Shown: piece after piece, positions 10,866 through 22,770 of the stretch
Position numbering within the stretch: position 1 is the first letter of the stretch
Layout: every line of letters begins with the position of its first letter
From: Pelecanus crispus
Lineage: Eukaryota > Chordata > Aves > Pelecaniformes > Pelecanidae
DNA: 64,000 nt
Assembly (NCBI RefSeq): GCF_030463565.1
Contig: NC_134653.1
Location: 36,331,150 to 36,395,149 of the forward strand
Direction: 5' to 3'
Made by a program: the position numbers and the translations under genes
Notes under the pieces: model-generated
What the model saw: only the letters and a program-made list of their open reading frames with translations
What the model was told of the DNA's origin: nothing
Database searches by the model: none

Positions 10866-11340
10866 GTGATAAGAACCTAGGAATTTTTTTTGCATGACTT
10901 TTTTTTTCTTTTGCGTACTGGTAGCATTAGTATAAGCTTACCAAAATAAATGTTTAGGAGCTAGTATTTTGGTCTTAGTTTTGAGTCATAAATATCTCCT
11001 TTCTTGAGCTCGCTAACTTCCTGTAGCTTACTAAAGCTTTGATGAACGCACTGTGAAGGCTTTTTGTTGCTGAGCTCTTGTTTGTATCAGGGTTCAGTTT
11101 TATGTCCCTTGGGGGCCGGTGCGTGAGACTGAAGTCACTAAAACTCTCAGGTGTGCACCTGTGTCCCACTGCAGTTTGCCCTTGTTTATGTAGTCACGTT
11201 TGGCAAACTGGATTTTACGTTATTCTTAGAGTGTAAAATTCTTGTGTTCTTTAGACCCTGGCTTAGCTGTAAATAGCATCAAAGCTGTTAATGAATTATT
11301 CATCTAATGGTTGGGCATCTAATTATTCATCTAATTCATT

Positions 11341-11404
11341 TAATGGTTGGACTGGATGATCTTAAAGGTCTTTTCCAACCTAAATGATTCTATGATTCTG
11401 TGAT
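11341..11404 (+). mobile_element. CR1 LINE 3' fragment
   Basis: Ends AACCTAAATGATTCTATGATTCTGTGA, the CR1 3' terminus, in + orientation. It stops only about 40 bp before the acceptor of the ATPase exon at 11446. An imperfect duplication of ATTATTCATCTAAT lies just before it. Confidence 0.9.
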
Positions 11405-11445
11405 CTCGGGTATGGCATCAGCACGATTTTTTTTATTTTGTGCAG

Positions 11446-11784
11446 AAATAAGAGACTCTTTGAATGAGAAAGACAGCCTTCAGAAGGAAGTGGTGCTTCC
11501 AGATCTTCTCACATCTGTTGTAAAGAAATACATGGCAGATTTAGCAGATCCTGCTGCTGCTGCAGAAGCGTTGTTACCCAAAGGCAGTGCTCAAGTTACA
11601 ACAGCAGTAAAAAGTGATACTCCATCCTTAGTACGCGGCACTCTTAGAGATTATCAGCAGACTGGACTGGAGTGGTTGGCAAAGCTGTGTAAGATGAATC
11701 TCAATGGCATTCTGGCTGATGAAGCTGGGCTTGGAAAAACAGTGCAGGTTGTTGCTTTTTTTGCACACCTGGCATGTAATGAAG
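11446..11784 (+). CDS. EP400-A exon 6 (SNF2 N-lobe, Walker A)
   Basis: KEVVLPDLL, then [15 protein letters not shown] leads straight into [14 protein letters not shown] and [14 protein letters not shown], the ATP-binding motif I, identical to EP400-B. From VKSDTPSL to the exon end 46 of 60 residues match EP400-B by hand. One exon here corresponds to two in EP400-B (50678-50871 and 51419-51596), with an 11-codon shortfall in the linker. Confidence 0.9.
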
Positions 11785-12069
11785 GTATGAAATATTGTAG
11801 ATCTTTTATTTTATAAATCTATATTTTTACCAGTTCACCACTGAATGTGTTTTCAGTAAGAGGAAAAAAAAAAGAAGAATTGCGTTTAATATGTATAATT
11901 TAAAGAAATGTACCTGGAATAAATTTTTATAAAAAGGGATACACAATTCTTTTCATTGTTAGTGCACGTGCATGTGTATGCTGTTTGTATATACACAGTT
12001 GCCTTTTCTTGTAAGCTCTGAAGTGCTATGCAGCCATTTCCAGCCATGCTATACCTTTTATCTCTATAG

Positions 12070-12206
12070 GTAACTGGGGTCCTATTCTTGTTGTTTCACA
12101 AAACTTTAATGTGCTGAAGTGGGAGATTGAGCTGAAATGCTGGTGTCCTGCTTTGAAAATTCTTCTGTATCTTGGGAACCCAGGAGAACTTTTTGAAAAA
12201 AGACAG
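12070..12206 (+). CDS. EP400-A exon 7 (SNF2 motif Ia region)
   Basis: 137 bp as in EP400-B. NWGPILVVSQNFNVLKWEIELK-W-P against [24 protein letters not shown]. It ends EKRQ before a GTAGTA donor. Confidence 0.88.
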
Positions 12207-13716
12207 GTAGTATGGAACGTTGGTTCATCTACACACGTACCGGGTAACATAAGCATTACACAGAAAGAAAATATCAGCCTGACTCACGATTATACCATTG
12301 TGGTTAAAAATTTTAGTATAGTGATATCACAACCTAGTTCTTTTCTCTTTTTGTTATGTAGCATACTGGAAGAATGAAGGTATTTCCTCATTTCATGAAT
12401 GCTAGTTCATAAGCAGAGTTCGATATTTACCAGTAAAATCTGCTTTGATGACCAATATCTGGCTAGCCTTTTTAAGTTGCGTGTATGTACTTACTGGCAC
12501 GATGTCCCTTTGCACAGATATTTTTGACTAGTACCTAATCTCTCTATGGGGAAACTCACATCTTTGCTCCAGTGCCTTGTACCTCATCTTAGTATTTGCA
12601 GAAGTTTATTAAGAAAATGTGTTGAATGTAGCCATTTTTTGGATGAGAAATTGATGCGTAATCCAGAAGCAACAGGAAGTTTGGTTTGTATTTTGTAGCT
12701 TTAGAAGCCATGTATGTGTTTTCGGGATTCAAAACTTCACTAAACTTATTTGCAAAATAGGCTGCTTCCCACCCCCCCCCTCTAATTTTTGTATTTGCAA
12801 CTTCCATAGTTACAAGGAACTTCTTGCATTCCTCCATTACTGCTTTTACAACATACAAGTTTTATTCCTCCTTTTGGGGTGATGTGTCTTTTCTGGTTAC
12901 TTTTCAATTTCTTTCCTTGTTGGAGTCCTTCATGTAATCTTAGATTTACTAGCAATTTTTCACTTCTCTCTTAAGTTTGTAGAACTGTGCCATATAAATC
13001 ATGGAATAACTTTTTCTTGCTTTGTGACCTGAGCAGAGCAGAAGAAAATTAACGAATTTGCCATAACTTTAAGCATATTTATTCCTTTGAGCATATTTAT
13101 TCCTTTAGTTCTGTGACTTTTCCATTCTTGCAATTTTAACTTTGTGGCTTGTGTTTCTAATTTTTTTTTGCCTTTGAAAGGAAATATTAGGATGTTAATT
13201 CACACATTTGACAGCTTCTGTGATCCTCCATAATAATTTTTTATACTTCTGTGTAGAATTTACCTAACAATTGACACATACGAATCTTAGAGTTTAGAAT
13301 TTATCCATTAAATATGAATACTATTGATAACCTGTAACAGCAAGTATAAGTATTCTGAAACATGTCCAAACTCTTCAAGGAACACTTTAAAAATGTGTAA
13401 GGAAAGATGGCTTTTCATTGCCAGTTGGTTTTGGATGGCTAGGAAACTTCGTCTGCTGTGTTTTGTAGGAAAAGTTTTTTCTTCTTTAAAAAAAACAGTT
13501 TCTGTTAAGGGTATTTTACATAGTGTTTCAAACATCACAACCAGAGAGCTAAACTGAGCATTCTTTTCCCTTTTGGGATTTTGAAAGCTTTGAAGAACTG
13601 CACTGGGATAAAATGCAAGATAATCTATTTTAATCCCAGAAGAGGAAACGCTTAATAATCTTTGCTCTGAAAGCCATCAAAAAAGCCTTTAGGATTTTTG
13701 TGTTTTTATGTTGCAG

Positions 13717-13886
13717 GAATGGACTGACCCCAACAACTTTAACGTATGCATTGCCTCCTGCAAGCAATTCTGGAAAGACTGTGAAGCATTCATGAAAGTA
13801 CAATGGAGGTATCTAGTTTTAGATGAGAGGCAGAATGGTAATAATCTGACAGAGAAGCACTGGGATGCAATATTCAATCTCCGGAG
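13717..13886 (+). CDS. EP400-A exon 8 (SNF2 motif II)
   Basis: 170 bp, the same as EP400-B. EWTDPNNFNVCIASCKQFW, then WRYLVLDERQN at motif II, where EP400-B reads YLIVDEMQQ. The DE pair of Walker B is kept; the next residue changes from Met to Arg. Confidence 0.88.
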
Positions 13887-14058
13887 GTCTGAAGCATTCA
13901 TTGAAATTTTTCTTTTTGCTTTTGTCTGTCAGTTACTTTCTGAAACAACTTCAGCACTTATAATTGCAGGTTTTTAAAATTTTCTTGTAAATTTTCTTTT
14001 CTTGTAATCTAAATTATGAAATAGATCTTACCTTAATTGTTCTCTTCATTGTTCACAG

Positions 14059-14233
14059 TCATCATCATTTACTCTTGATGGATACGCTTCTGCCTACTGC
14101 CTTAAAAGATCTGTGGGCCATTGCCTGTTTCCTGATTCCAGGGATTTCCCAGTCCTATCTGGATTTTATGAAGGTAGCATCTGTGGAGGGCAGTGAAGAG
14201 CATTGCCAGAGAGTTGCAGCGAGACTCCAGAGA
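14059..14233 (+). CDS. EP400-A exon 9 (SNF2 motif III)
   Basis: 175 bp as in EP400-B. SHHHLLLMDTLLPTALKDLW against [20 protein letters not shown]. The conserved Pro and Asn of the TPLHN motif are lost. FLIPGIS and the following YLDF are kept. Confidence 0.88.
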
Positions 14234-14323
14234 GTACGTCTCCCTTGAGGATAGTGTCTTAATACTAGTATCTCTTTCTCTGAGGAAATACAATTCAGAA
14301 GTTACTGGTTTGTATTCTTTTAG

Positions 14324-14460
14324 GTAGCGCAGTCATTTATTTTGCGGAGGTCCAAAATTCATGTTGAGAAGCAGTTACCAAGGAAATACGAGCACGTGCT
14401 TACATGTACTCTTTCTAATCGGCAGAAGTCAATGTATGAAGACATCTTGTCTCACCCAAG
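14324..14460 (+). CDS. EP400-A exon 10 (end of SNF2 N-lobe core)
   Basis: 137 bp as in EP400-B. QSFILRRSKIHVEKQLPRKY, then LSNRQKSMYEDIL. The LRR--K-VEKQLP signature of SNF2 proteins is intact. Confidence 0.88.
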
Positions 14461-15275
14461 GTACATCTGTTGAGTAGTTCTTAATTGTTCATTCATCGTT
14501 AAAGTTAGGAACCATTCCAGTTACAATAAGAAAGCTTGTTTGCTAGCATGTTATTTCTCAGTGAGTCATGGGCAAACCTAAATATTAAAGCACATAGGCA
14601 TAATCATCGTGCTGTGCAGGCTAATCATGTCGTACACTTAGTGGTAATTGCATTCAGCCATTTCTTCATTCTGTGTTTGTTTATTTAGATCTAGTAGTCT
14701 TACAAGGTGAAAGGAAACATAAATAAACAGTAGTTGCAGATTATGGGACAAACTATATGTGGGCCAAAATATTTGTAACTTAGGCAATTGACCATGTGTT
14801 ACAGTTTCTGTCTAAATTTAGTTCTTAAGTTATTTAGGAACTGAATATCCTAGGTTATATGTTACATTGCTTTTCTGATATGTCTAGTTTGTATTTTCCA
14901 GTGAATTTGATAATTTATAGTGGTATTTATTCAGGTGTTAGAAAAAGAAAGGCCTTAATATTGACAATATGTTTCATATTTTATCCGATGTCATTTCCAT
15001 TTGAAATAGCATGGCTATTTGAGGAATTCAGGTTTATGATAATGTGAGTTTTAAAATCAGAATACATTCTATAAATTATTAAAAGTTTGTGTGAATGTGA
15101 GAGAAGCTGGAGGAATGGAAGACTGCATTTTTAAACTCATACTTTTCTAAGTTTGATAACTTGGTGTTACCAGATTTACTCAGAGCAACAGTTTAAGTGT
15201 GCAGAAAGACCTGGGCTCCTAAAAAGCACTGTTTTTTAAAGATAATTTAAATTGTGTTTTCATCTTAAATAACAG

Positions 15276-15462
15276 AACTCAAGAATGTCTTAAGAGTGGG
15301 CACTTTGTCAGTGTCCTCCATATTGTGACGCAGCTGCTAAGGGTGTGTAATCATCCTGATCTGATAAGTCCCCGGCTTCCAAGTTCTCCCTGTGTATTAG
15401 ACACGCTGGAGTTCACAACTGCTTCTCTAGTGCTGAATGCATTGGGGTGGGATCTTTGGAAG
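15276..15462 (+). CDS. EP400-A exon 11 (brace/insertion start)
   Basis: 187 bp as in EP400-B. LKSGHFVSVLHIVTQLLRVCN, then HPDLISPRLPSSP; the LRVCNHPDL brace motif of SNF2 enzymes is intact. Confidence 0.87.
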
Positions 15463-16476
15463 GTGAGTAGGGAAGTAATTCTCTTGTGCTTGACTGGATT
15501 TGACTGGGAGAGCAGGTGGCTTAGGGCATAAAATTTCTTACACATAATTCAGGTTCCAATTAAATTTCAAAATCTGAATTGCTAATTCATTTATTTTTAG
15601 AAGCAACTGCTAAGCTTATAAATAATAACCATTGACTTGATGGCAGTACTGAATTTAGTAGGTATGCTGGGAATTTGCTATCCTTGTCAAAGAAGGTCAG
15701 ACTATTTTGCGACGTTTTTTTTGGTTTTGCCTGAAGTTCCCAGTTAACCAGAACGGATGGGCCTTGGAATCAAGGGAAAGGTGCCATTCTTGTCCTGTCC
15801 TGAGGGCATAGGTGTACAGCCCCGGAGATGAGAAGCTGTCTCAGATTCCCCAGTTTACTTTTAACCATAGTCTCTTTGTTCAAGTTATATTGCAAGGGAT
15901 TTAATCCATTTTTTTTTAAAGTGATTTCAGCAATACTAGAGGCTTAAGGAAGACTGGACAAAGCTAAACCAGTAGCGTTATGTGTCCTGGGAAATTCAAA
16001 CAGTTACTCCTTTAAGCCTGTTGGAAAAATCATTTTGGGGCAGGGGGACAGGGTGAGCATCAAAGGCTTGTGAAGGAAGTAGGGTTAATATATCAAGGTG
16101 GGAATGGATGAGTCTGGAATGCCAGTTCTACAAAGACAGATGTTTTAATTACAAGCATTGAATTAACTGCAGAGCCTGTAATTTGAGGGTGCTGTCCTGT
16201 TTCTGACTTGGTAACATGAGCATAATGCTCTATTTTCATGGTGTAGGTTGCTGAAACCTTTTAAAGTAACGGCAGCTGCTCTCTGCAAAATCACATGACG
16301 CTTGGCTCCTCCGCGTTTTGGTTTAATTCTGGCATCAGCTGCAAGCTTTTTAATCATTCCCAGATAATGTGGTATTATTACTACTATTATTTTCTTTTAC
16401 TGCAACTGAATGGTAGTAGAATATTTTGAATATTTCTTTAGCTTGTTTTTTTTTTTTTTTCCTTTTATAACTTAAG

Positions 16477-16640
16477 CACGCAGACTGGTCTCTCTTTGAT
16501 GTGATTGGGATGGAAAACCAAATGACTTGCTACGAAGCGCAAATACTGCCAAAACTGAAGGTAACTAGGAAGCTTATCGAAGAGATCTACTGTTCTCCTT
16601 CGTCACCCAGACTTGAGCCAGTGAAACTCAAACCAAATAG
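16477..16640 (+). CDS. EP400-A exon 12 (inter-lobe insertion)
   Basis: 164 against 167 bp, one codon fewer. SLFDVIGMENQMTCYEAQILPK against [22 protein letters not shown]. It ends PVKLKPN. Confidence 0.86.
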
Positions 16641-17936
16641 GTATGCAGTGTTGCAGTGATTGATTGATTGATTTATTTGAAGTAACAGGTGAAAATGAGT
16701 AATATTTATTGGGGCCAAGAGGGTTCATTCAGAAGCACTTATTTTTCTTGCTGTCTTTTGTTTCCAGACTGACCACTGCTAAGGACTGTATGCCAGTCTT
16801 CTGAGGGAAAGCAGACTGCTTTTTACCATGTAATAGTTCTTTTCATTTATGAAAGCTCAGTTGTGATCTTTCCTGACAAACTCAATAGAGTTGAAGTCCG
16901 TTGTGGTTTTGATCAAACAGTGGAAGTGACTTCTGTAGTAGAGTTTCCTAAGCAGAATACTTAAATCTTCTCCTTCTAGTTAATTTTAAGTCTAAGATGT
17001 GCTTGCAAAGCACTTAAAGAAATCTTGGGGGGGGTTTGGATGGGGGGCAAGGGGAAGGAAAATAATTTAATTTGGAGCTTTTGTTTTTGCTGTTGACTCT
17101 TCTCTCTGAAGAGCAGTTGGGAGGGTTCATTTTTGAGTCTTGGAGTGAACATAGTTCTGCTCTAGAGCCATGTAGACTTACAATAAATTAACCTGATAAG
17201 AGCAAAGTATGGTTACTAAAGCTCAAGACAGCTTGTGCAACACACAGCTGTAGCAGGTGACAAGGAGGATGTCCTGCACTGGTTCTGTTAGGCAGTTCTG
17301 CCAGAAAGGAGCTGTGTCAGTTAATGAAATTTAAGAATTGGAAGCGATAGCTAAAACATATACGTAAAGCAGAAAAAGAACTCATTCTTTTACCATTTAG
17401 ACATCTTTAGTTTCTCTGAAGTAGTATACACAAAACAGTTACTGTGAAGTCAGCTTTTACAGTTGCGGTATGTTTTTAAAACCAAACCGCCTGAAGATAC
17501 ATGGAAGTAAAAGATCCCGGGCTTTTTGTACTTGTATTGCTCCTAGCCGTAATTAAGAGTTTGCTCCATTAAGAGGCTGGATCCTTATTAGCATCTTTTG
17601 GGGAGTTTTCTTGCTGTCTCCAGACTCCAAAGATGATTAAGGAATATGGGAGGTCTGTCATGCTTGTACCCCTCCACGTAATCCTTCAGAGAAGACTGGA
17701 GCCTCAGAGCATTTGGCGTACTTGCATTTTACAGTATGCTGTGTTTCTTCTGCATGTTGAGAGAAGCAGAATTCCTCCTGCCATATGCTCTGCAGCTGGG
17801 TACCTCTTCTAGCTCAGATTACTGACTAAAAATAACTCTCTGCTTTTTAACTTGATTTTGTAGCAGGGAGAAGGGATTAACAACTTCCTCATGTCTGGTT
17901 TTTGTATGTGCAGAAAGATGCTTTGTTAATTTTTAG

Positions 17937-18097
17937 GTTATTTACACCAGTGCAGTATGGACAGAAGCCCGAAGGTAGGACTAGAGACTTCTCAAGGTCT
18001 CAGTTGCAGCAGACAGTGGACACAGCAACAGTTACGGAAGATCATCATGAGAAAATACAGAGACGACAACCCCTTGCCACGTTTTCAGAAAATCAGC
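17937..18097 (+). CDS. EP400-A exon 13 (insertion)
   Basis: [19 protein letters not shown] against [19 protein letters not shown]. It ends ATFSENQ with a CGTAGG donor and skips directly to 19205 in phase; the Ala/Gln/Pro-rich exon present in EP400-B at 57633 has no counterpart. Confidence 0.82.
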
Positions 18098-19204
18098 GTA
18101 GGAACGGTGTGTTGTACATATAATAAACCACCGCTTTCTGGTTTGCTGTCTTTTTTTTTTTAAATATTGCTTGAATTTGGGGAAGAAATGAGGTTGTACT
18201 GAATACGTTCATGCATTATATATTTGAATATCAAGTTCCATTAGCGGTTTTCTAACAGGAATTCACTCTCAAAATCAAAACAAAATTAATTATCTATCTG
18301 TCTGTCTTTTATAAACAGAATGATACTATTCTGCAAACACTGGAAATTTTGCTGGCAGTTGTGCTGGCCTCCAGGTATACCATCTTAATGAGAGTCTCTC
18401 TTCAGACCTGACCTGCAGTGTGTGAGACAGCTTTTCACACATCAGTCTTAACTGACTGATCAGATTTAGGCATCACCACTGCCCCGTTCTTCGGGTCTCT
18501 GCTGAGCCGCTGCTAACGGTCGTTGTTAACTGGGTCGCCTTTATATGATACAGCCCTTTGGAACAGACCGTTTTCAGATGAGTGGGGATGTAGTGCAGTA
18601 TTTCAAGCACAGTCTTTTTCAGGCCTTTTCTAAATTCTCTACATATTGATTTCAGCTGGGTACAGTATCAGTTTTTGCATGGATGAATGGGAAGCATTCA
18701 GTATGAAGGGAGACTGAAAATTGTATCTGGTAATTATGCTTTTGTGGTCTTGACTGTTCTAAGAACTAAATTTCATTGCTAAAAATGAATTGTGCAGGAA
18801 AAGATCTCTTATTCTGTGGTTGTTTTCCCCCAAAACTTTGCTTAAAATATACCTGTGCAGACTCTTGAAGCCCTTACAGAGTTTGTACATTGTCAAATCA
18901 AGTGAGTACCCCTGTGAAATACCAGTCAAACTGTATCTAGTAAAATAATCCTTTTTTTTTTTTAGGTCTACCAGTGGTACTGAGGGGAAGAACATTTCAT
19001 GTGTAGTTTAAGAATGCACAGTATTAGAGGGAGACCTAGTCTGTTTGCAGTTAAGTGCAACCCAAGAGTTATGTCTGGAGTAAAGTTGCCCTTCACTAGA
19101 AATAGGGCACACTATATGCATGGGATAAGCATTTAAATCCTGCAGTGCACAGTAAGGAAATTCTTATTTTTAAACCTTGTACCTTTTTTGTCTTCTCTTA
19201 ACAG

Positions 19205-19366
19205 CCAGCGAGATAGTACTTGGCCCAATGGCTCCCACAGCTGGAGCACAAGAGAGAATTGCTCAGCCAGAGAAGCCTGTAATGTTACAGTTTAGAGGGA
19301 AAACATTTACTTTGTCTTACAGTCAGTTCTGTCTGCTTATTAGTAGACAGTCTCTGAAGCATCAAG
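19205..19366 (+). CDS. EP400-A exon 14 (insertion)
   Basis: APTAGAQERIAQPEKPVML, then FRGKTFTLSYSQFC, matching [18 protein letters not shown] of EP400-B. 162 against 165 bp. Confidence 0.85.
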
Positions 19367-19594
19367 GTAAGGTGCTACATGATTCAATTCACATCCTTCT
19401 CTCTTCCCTCCCCCCCCCCCCCCCGCTTTCTTTTTTCTTTTTAACTTTTTAACTATTCAGAAATCAAAATTCTAGAAGCCACAATATCCTCATATTGTCA
19501 TATCATATGTCTGTGACATTAAATTATTTTCTTCATTAAAATATTTTTCTTGTCTTCCTGCTTCCCTGGAAAAATGAATTTATTAATGGGACAG

Positions 19595-19650
19595 TGGATG
19601 ACTTGAGTAGTAAATCTAAATCAGTATCTACACTTCCGTGTCCACCTCAG
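19595..19650 (+). CDS. EP400-A exon 15 (insertion, shortened)
   Basis: 56 bp against 80 in EP400-B. DDLSSKSKSVSTLPCPPQ aligns with [16 protein letters not shown]. The acceptor GGGACAG is chosen because it gives the right phase; confidence in the start is moderate. Confidence 0.55.
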
Positions 19651-20103
19651 GTACTATGCTAACTCTTTATATGGCAGCGTATATACTTGATCATGAACAA
19701 TGTGTAGTTTACAAGATTCATGTGCACGTATGTGTTTGCTGAAATAGTCAAAGCTTTAATATTTAAAGCATGTGGAATATTGTGATTGACTAGTCTCATC
19801 CATCTGTACCAGTGGACTCTCCAATGGTAGTTTGAAAGTCCCATTATATTTTTGCTAGTAGGCATAGGGTAGGAGAGCGGATTTATTTTTCATTAAAATA
19901 CCAAACCTAACATCTGTCCGTGTATCACAAATACTATTGTAATCGTCAGCTCTTCTCCTGCTCCCATCTGCTTTCGTAGTCATTCACAGAACTCTCGCAT
20001 TAACTAAGTTATCCTTATTTTCAACTTCCTCTTGCATAAATTTCTTTTTTGCATAAGCTTTATCCGGTCAAAATACATTCAGAAAAGAATTTTGAATTTA
20101 AAG

Positions 20104-20399
20104 GGTGTCATAGAAGAAAAAAGACAACTAAAGGAACACCTGGACAAAATTTATTTTGGGAATGAGCGTCGTTGTTCCTGAACCCCACTGTATGGCAGAG
20201 ACTTGTTGGAAATTTGCTCTTGGATCAGTGAAAAAAAAATCTCTCAGCATTGTTCTGCCAGGATTAACAAATGGTGCTGGGCTGGCTTTGCAAATTGCCT
20301 TCCCTATTCAAGTACTTCAGAGGTTCTAAAGGATCCATTGCAAGAACTCATTCTGACATTGAAGCAGCAACAGATCGCCCTGAAGGATGTTGTTACTAG
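20104..20399 (+). CDS. EP400-A exon 16 (insertion) with in-frame TGA
   Basis: 296 against 299 bp. KRQLKEHLDKIYFGNERRCS is followed by TGA at 20179-20181 where EP400-B has CGG (Arg), then the same frame resumes TPLYGRDLLEICSW and ends ALKDVVTR. The body of the exon is otherwise intact. Skipping the exon would break the frame. Confidence 0.85.
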
Positions 20400-20957
20400 G
20401 TAATTGAGACAAACCCATTTGCCGTCTTTGCACAAATCTGATGGGTGTATACTACCATCCAAACCAGCGTATTTATGTAAAGTACTGTCAAATGCTAAAA
20501 GCGATAAATGAGTTGCCTTGTTTTATCCTTATTGCAGGCTAAATTCCTTTATGCAGGATCTGTTTGCCTCCCTGACGTATAATTTTAGATCATTCTAAGA
20601 TACTAAAACTCTTAATAGTTCCATGGCAATTGTTATTAGTTATATAGCAATTTTACTTTATTTTGACTTATCTTGTATTTTTTGGGGTGAATACTTACAA
20701 AAAAAGCAGGAGTTGTAAGTCAGCTTATCTGGGTAACCTTACGGATAGTGGTAATTTACTCTTGTCTTGTTCTGCTCATGAGTGTTTTTGCATTGACTTG
20801 GTGTTAACATAAAACTTCATCTACTGATTTAATTTTAATTACCTTTAGCCAGGTCCTTTATGCTTCCATGCAGACATCTTCTTTATTACTGTTTTTGAGT
20901 AGTTAATAGCCCGAGCTGTTAAAAAGTAGTATATCAAAGTTTTGGTTTGTTTTATAG

Positions 20958-21160
20958 AGATCTGTGCGTATTGCCAGCTGTTGCTGTTGCTACTCCGTGT
21001 TTGTATGTAGCGAATCCTCCTTATACTTATACCCATGAAATGAAGGTCTTGAAGTTTAATCTAAAGGAACAGGTACTTCCCTACTTCCATTCAATGCAGC
21101 AGATTGCAAGGCCTCATTTTCTACAGTTTCCAGATCCCCGACTGGTGCAGTGCGATTCAG
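20958..21160 (+). CDS. EP400-A exon 17 (start of C-lobe)
   Basis: YTYTHEMKVLKFNLKEQVLPYF, then FLQFPDPRLVQCDSG. This matches human EP400 around LLQFPELRLVQFDSG as I remember it. The counterpart in EP400-B lies beyond the right edge of the window. Confidence 0.85.
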
Positions 21161-21260
21161 GTATTAAAAAATCCCACCACCCGCTATAACTATGCGAATG
21201 TGCTTTTTCTAACTGTTGAATGCTACCTGCAGAACCTTCAAGTTCCTATTTCATCAACAG

Positions 21261-21433
21261 GCAAGATGGAAGCTCTGGCTGTCTTGCTTCGGAAGCTGAA
21301 AGCAAGAGGACATCGTGTGTTGATTTTGACGCAGATGATTCCAATGCTCGATGTACTGGAGCTTTTCTTGAACTTCCATTTTCTCACATACATAAGAGTT
21401 AATGAGAGCAGTGCTCACAGCTGGCATTATCTG
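21261..21433 (+). CDS. EP400-A exon 18 (SNF2 motif IV)
   Basis: KMEALAVLLRKLKARGHRVLI, then LTQMIPMLDVLELFLNFH. It has the helicase C-lobe motif IV pattern (RVLI-TQM---LD-LE). Confidence 0.88.
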
Positions 21434-22423
21434 GTAAGAGGAGCTCTTTCTCAAGGTAATAGTGAATAGATGCTCATAGTGGGAGGGAAAATGCTAAAGG
21501 GAAGGCTCATGCATTTGCAAAATTCATTTGCTTAATTTCATTAGTTATTTAAGCAAATTATGTATGTAGCTGTAGCACAAAATATGTAATTGCATATGAA
21601 ATACGTCAGTCATGTTACTATTTGATGAGGCATCCAGGGTGTTTCCAAGAGGTATGCTACTCGTTGTCCTACCTTTATACGTGCATGAAATCCAGATGTT
21701 TTATTTCACAATAGCGTTTCGATTAATTGCTTTTGCTTTTATTATCTGTAGCTATCTACGTTGTTAGTACTTTAAGTGTAGCTGCTGGTTTTATGTTGGC
21801 ACTTCCTCAGCCTTACTCCAGGGGCTTTTGTTTTTTGTAGAGTGCCCTGGCATTGCCTGAGGATAAATTGAAAGTATGCTCATCTCCCTCCCCAGTAAGA
21901 TTCTCAGTATCCTCTGGGGCCTACAATTTGAGCAGACATTAACACTATAGTGAAGTTATTCTTTCCTTATTTTTTTTTATTTCAAATTGCTTTGTTATGC
22001 TTTCTGTCAGATGCAGTATAAAACATGAAGGAATACTTTGCCTTAAAGCAACATGAGGCAGCACAATAGAAGGGATTCAATTTAGTCAATAGACAAGACA
22101 AATGATGAAGCACGCACAGAATGTGATAACCCAGTCAGGTGTGCTTAGCTATGGGACATAATGTGACTACTGTAACAGAGCTTCAGATTTTTATCTGGCT
22201 GTCTGGGGCATAAATTAATAGTTTTAATGGTACACAACTTAATTTTGAATTGTATAGATCTGTAATGTGGGCAGTCAGATAACTTAAAATGTTTGCAAGC
22301 TTAATGCCAGTTGGGGAAGTAATAAAGCAATTTTTCTGATCTCATTCTGTAAAAAAGTTTGTGTAGAGATTTATGCTTTATTGATGTGAATTTGTAATTA
22401 AGTTGCTTGTCTCCCCATTTTAG

Positions 22424-22620
22424 GAATCCATAAAAAACTCCAACCAAGACAAGCGAGTCTTCTGTGCTATTCTTGCTTCCCACACTCCTTCCACAGGTGT
22501 CAGCCGTGTAGCTGCGGATGCCGTGGTCTTCTATGACACTGATTTAGATCCGCCGATGGATACAAAGGCTAAAGAGTGGTGTGATAAAATTGCAAGAGAC
22601 AGAGATATTCACATATACAG
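22424..22620 (+). CDS. EP400-A exon 19 (SNF2 motifs V and VI)
   Basis: RVFCAILASHTPSTGVS, then DAVVFYDTDLDPPMDTKAKEW and CDKIARDRDIHIYR. From memory human EP400 has CDRIGR here, so the Arg corresponding to the motif VI arginine finger reads Lys in this copy. GINL of motif V reads GVSR. Confidence 0.88.
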
Positions 22621-22680
22621 GTGACTTTTATGCTAAGAAATAGTATAGGTGTTTTAAAATCAAAAATTAAGGGAAGATGT

Positions 22681-22770
22681 TTAGTGGTGGACTTGGTAAT
22701 GTTAGGTTAATGGTTGGACTGGATGATCTTAAAAGTCTTTTGCAACCTAAATGATTCTATGATTCTATGT
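22681..22770 (+). mobile_element. CR1 LINE 3' fragment
   Basis: AGTGGTGGACTTGGTAATGT, then the GGTTGGACTGGATGATCTTA region and the ATTCTATGATTCTATG terminus, in + orientation. It lies in an intron of EP400-A. Confidence 0.93.

Noticed and set aside
20179-20181. TGA read as selenocysteine or programmed read-through
   Set aside because: EP400 is not a selenoprotein family, EP400-B has Arg there, and the following bases (ACC) are not a known read-through context.
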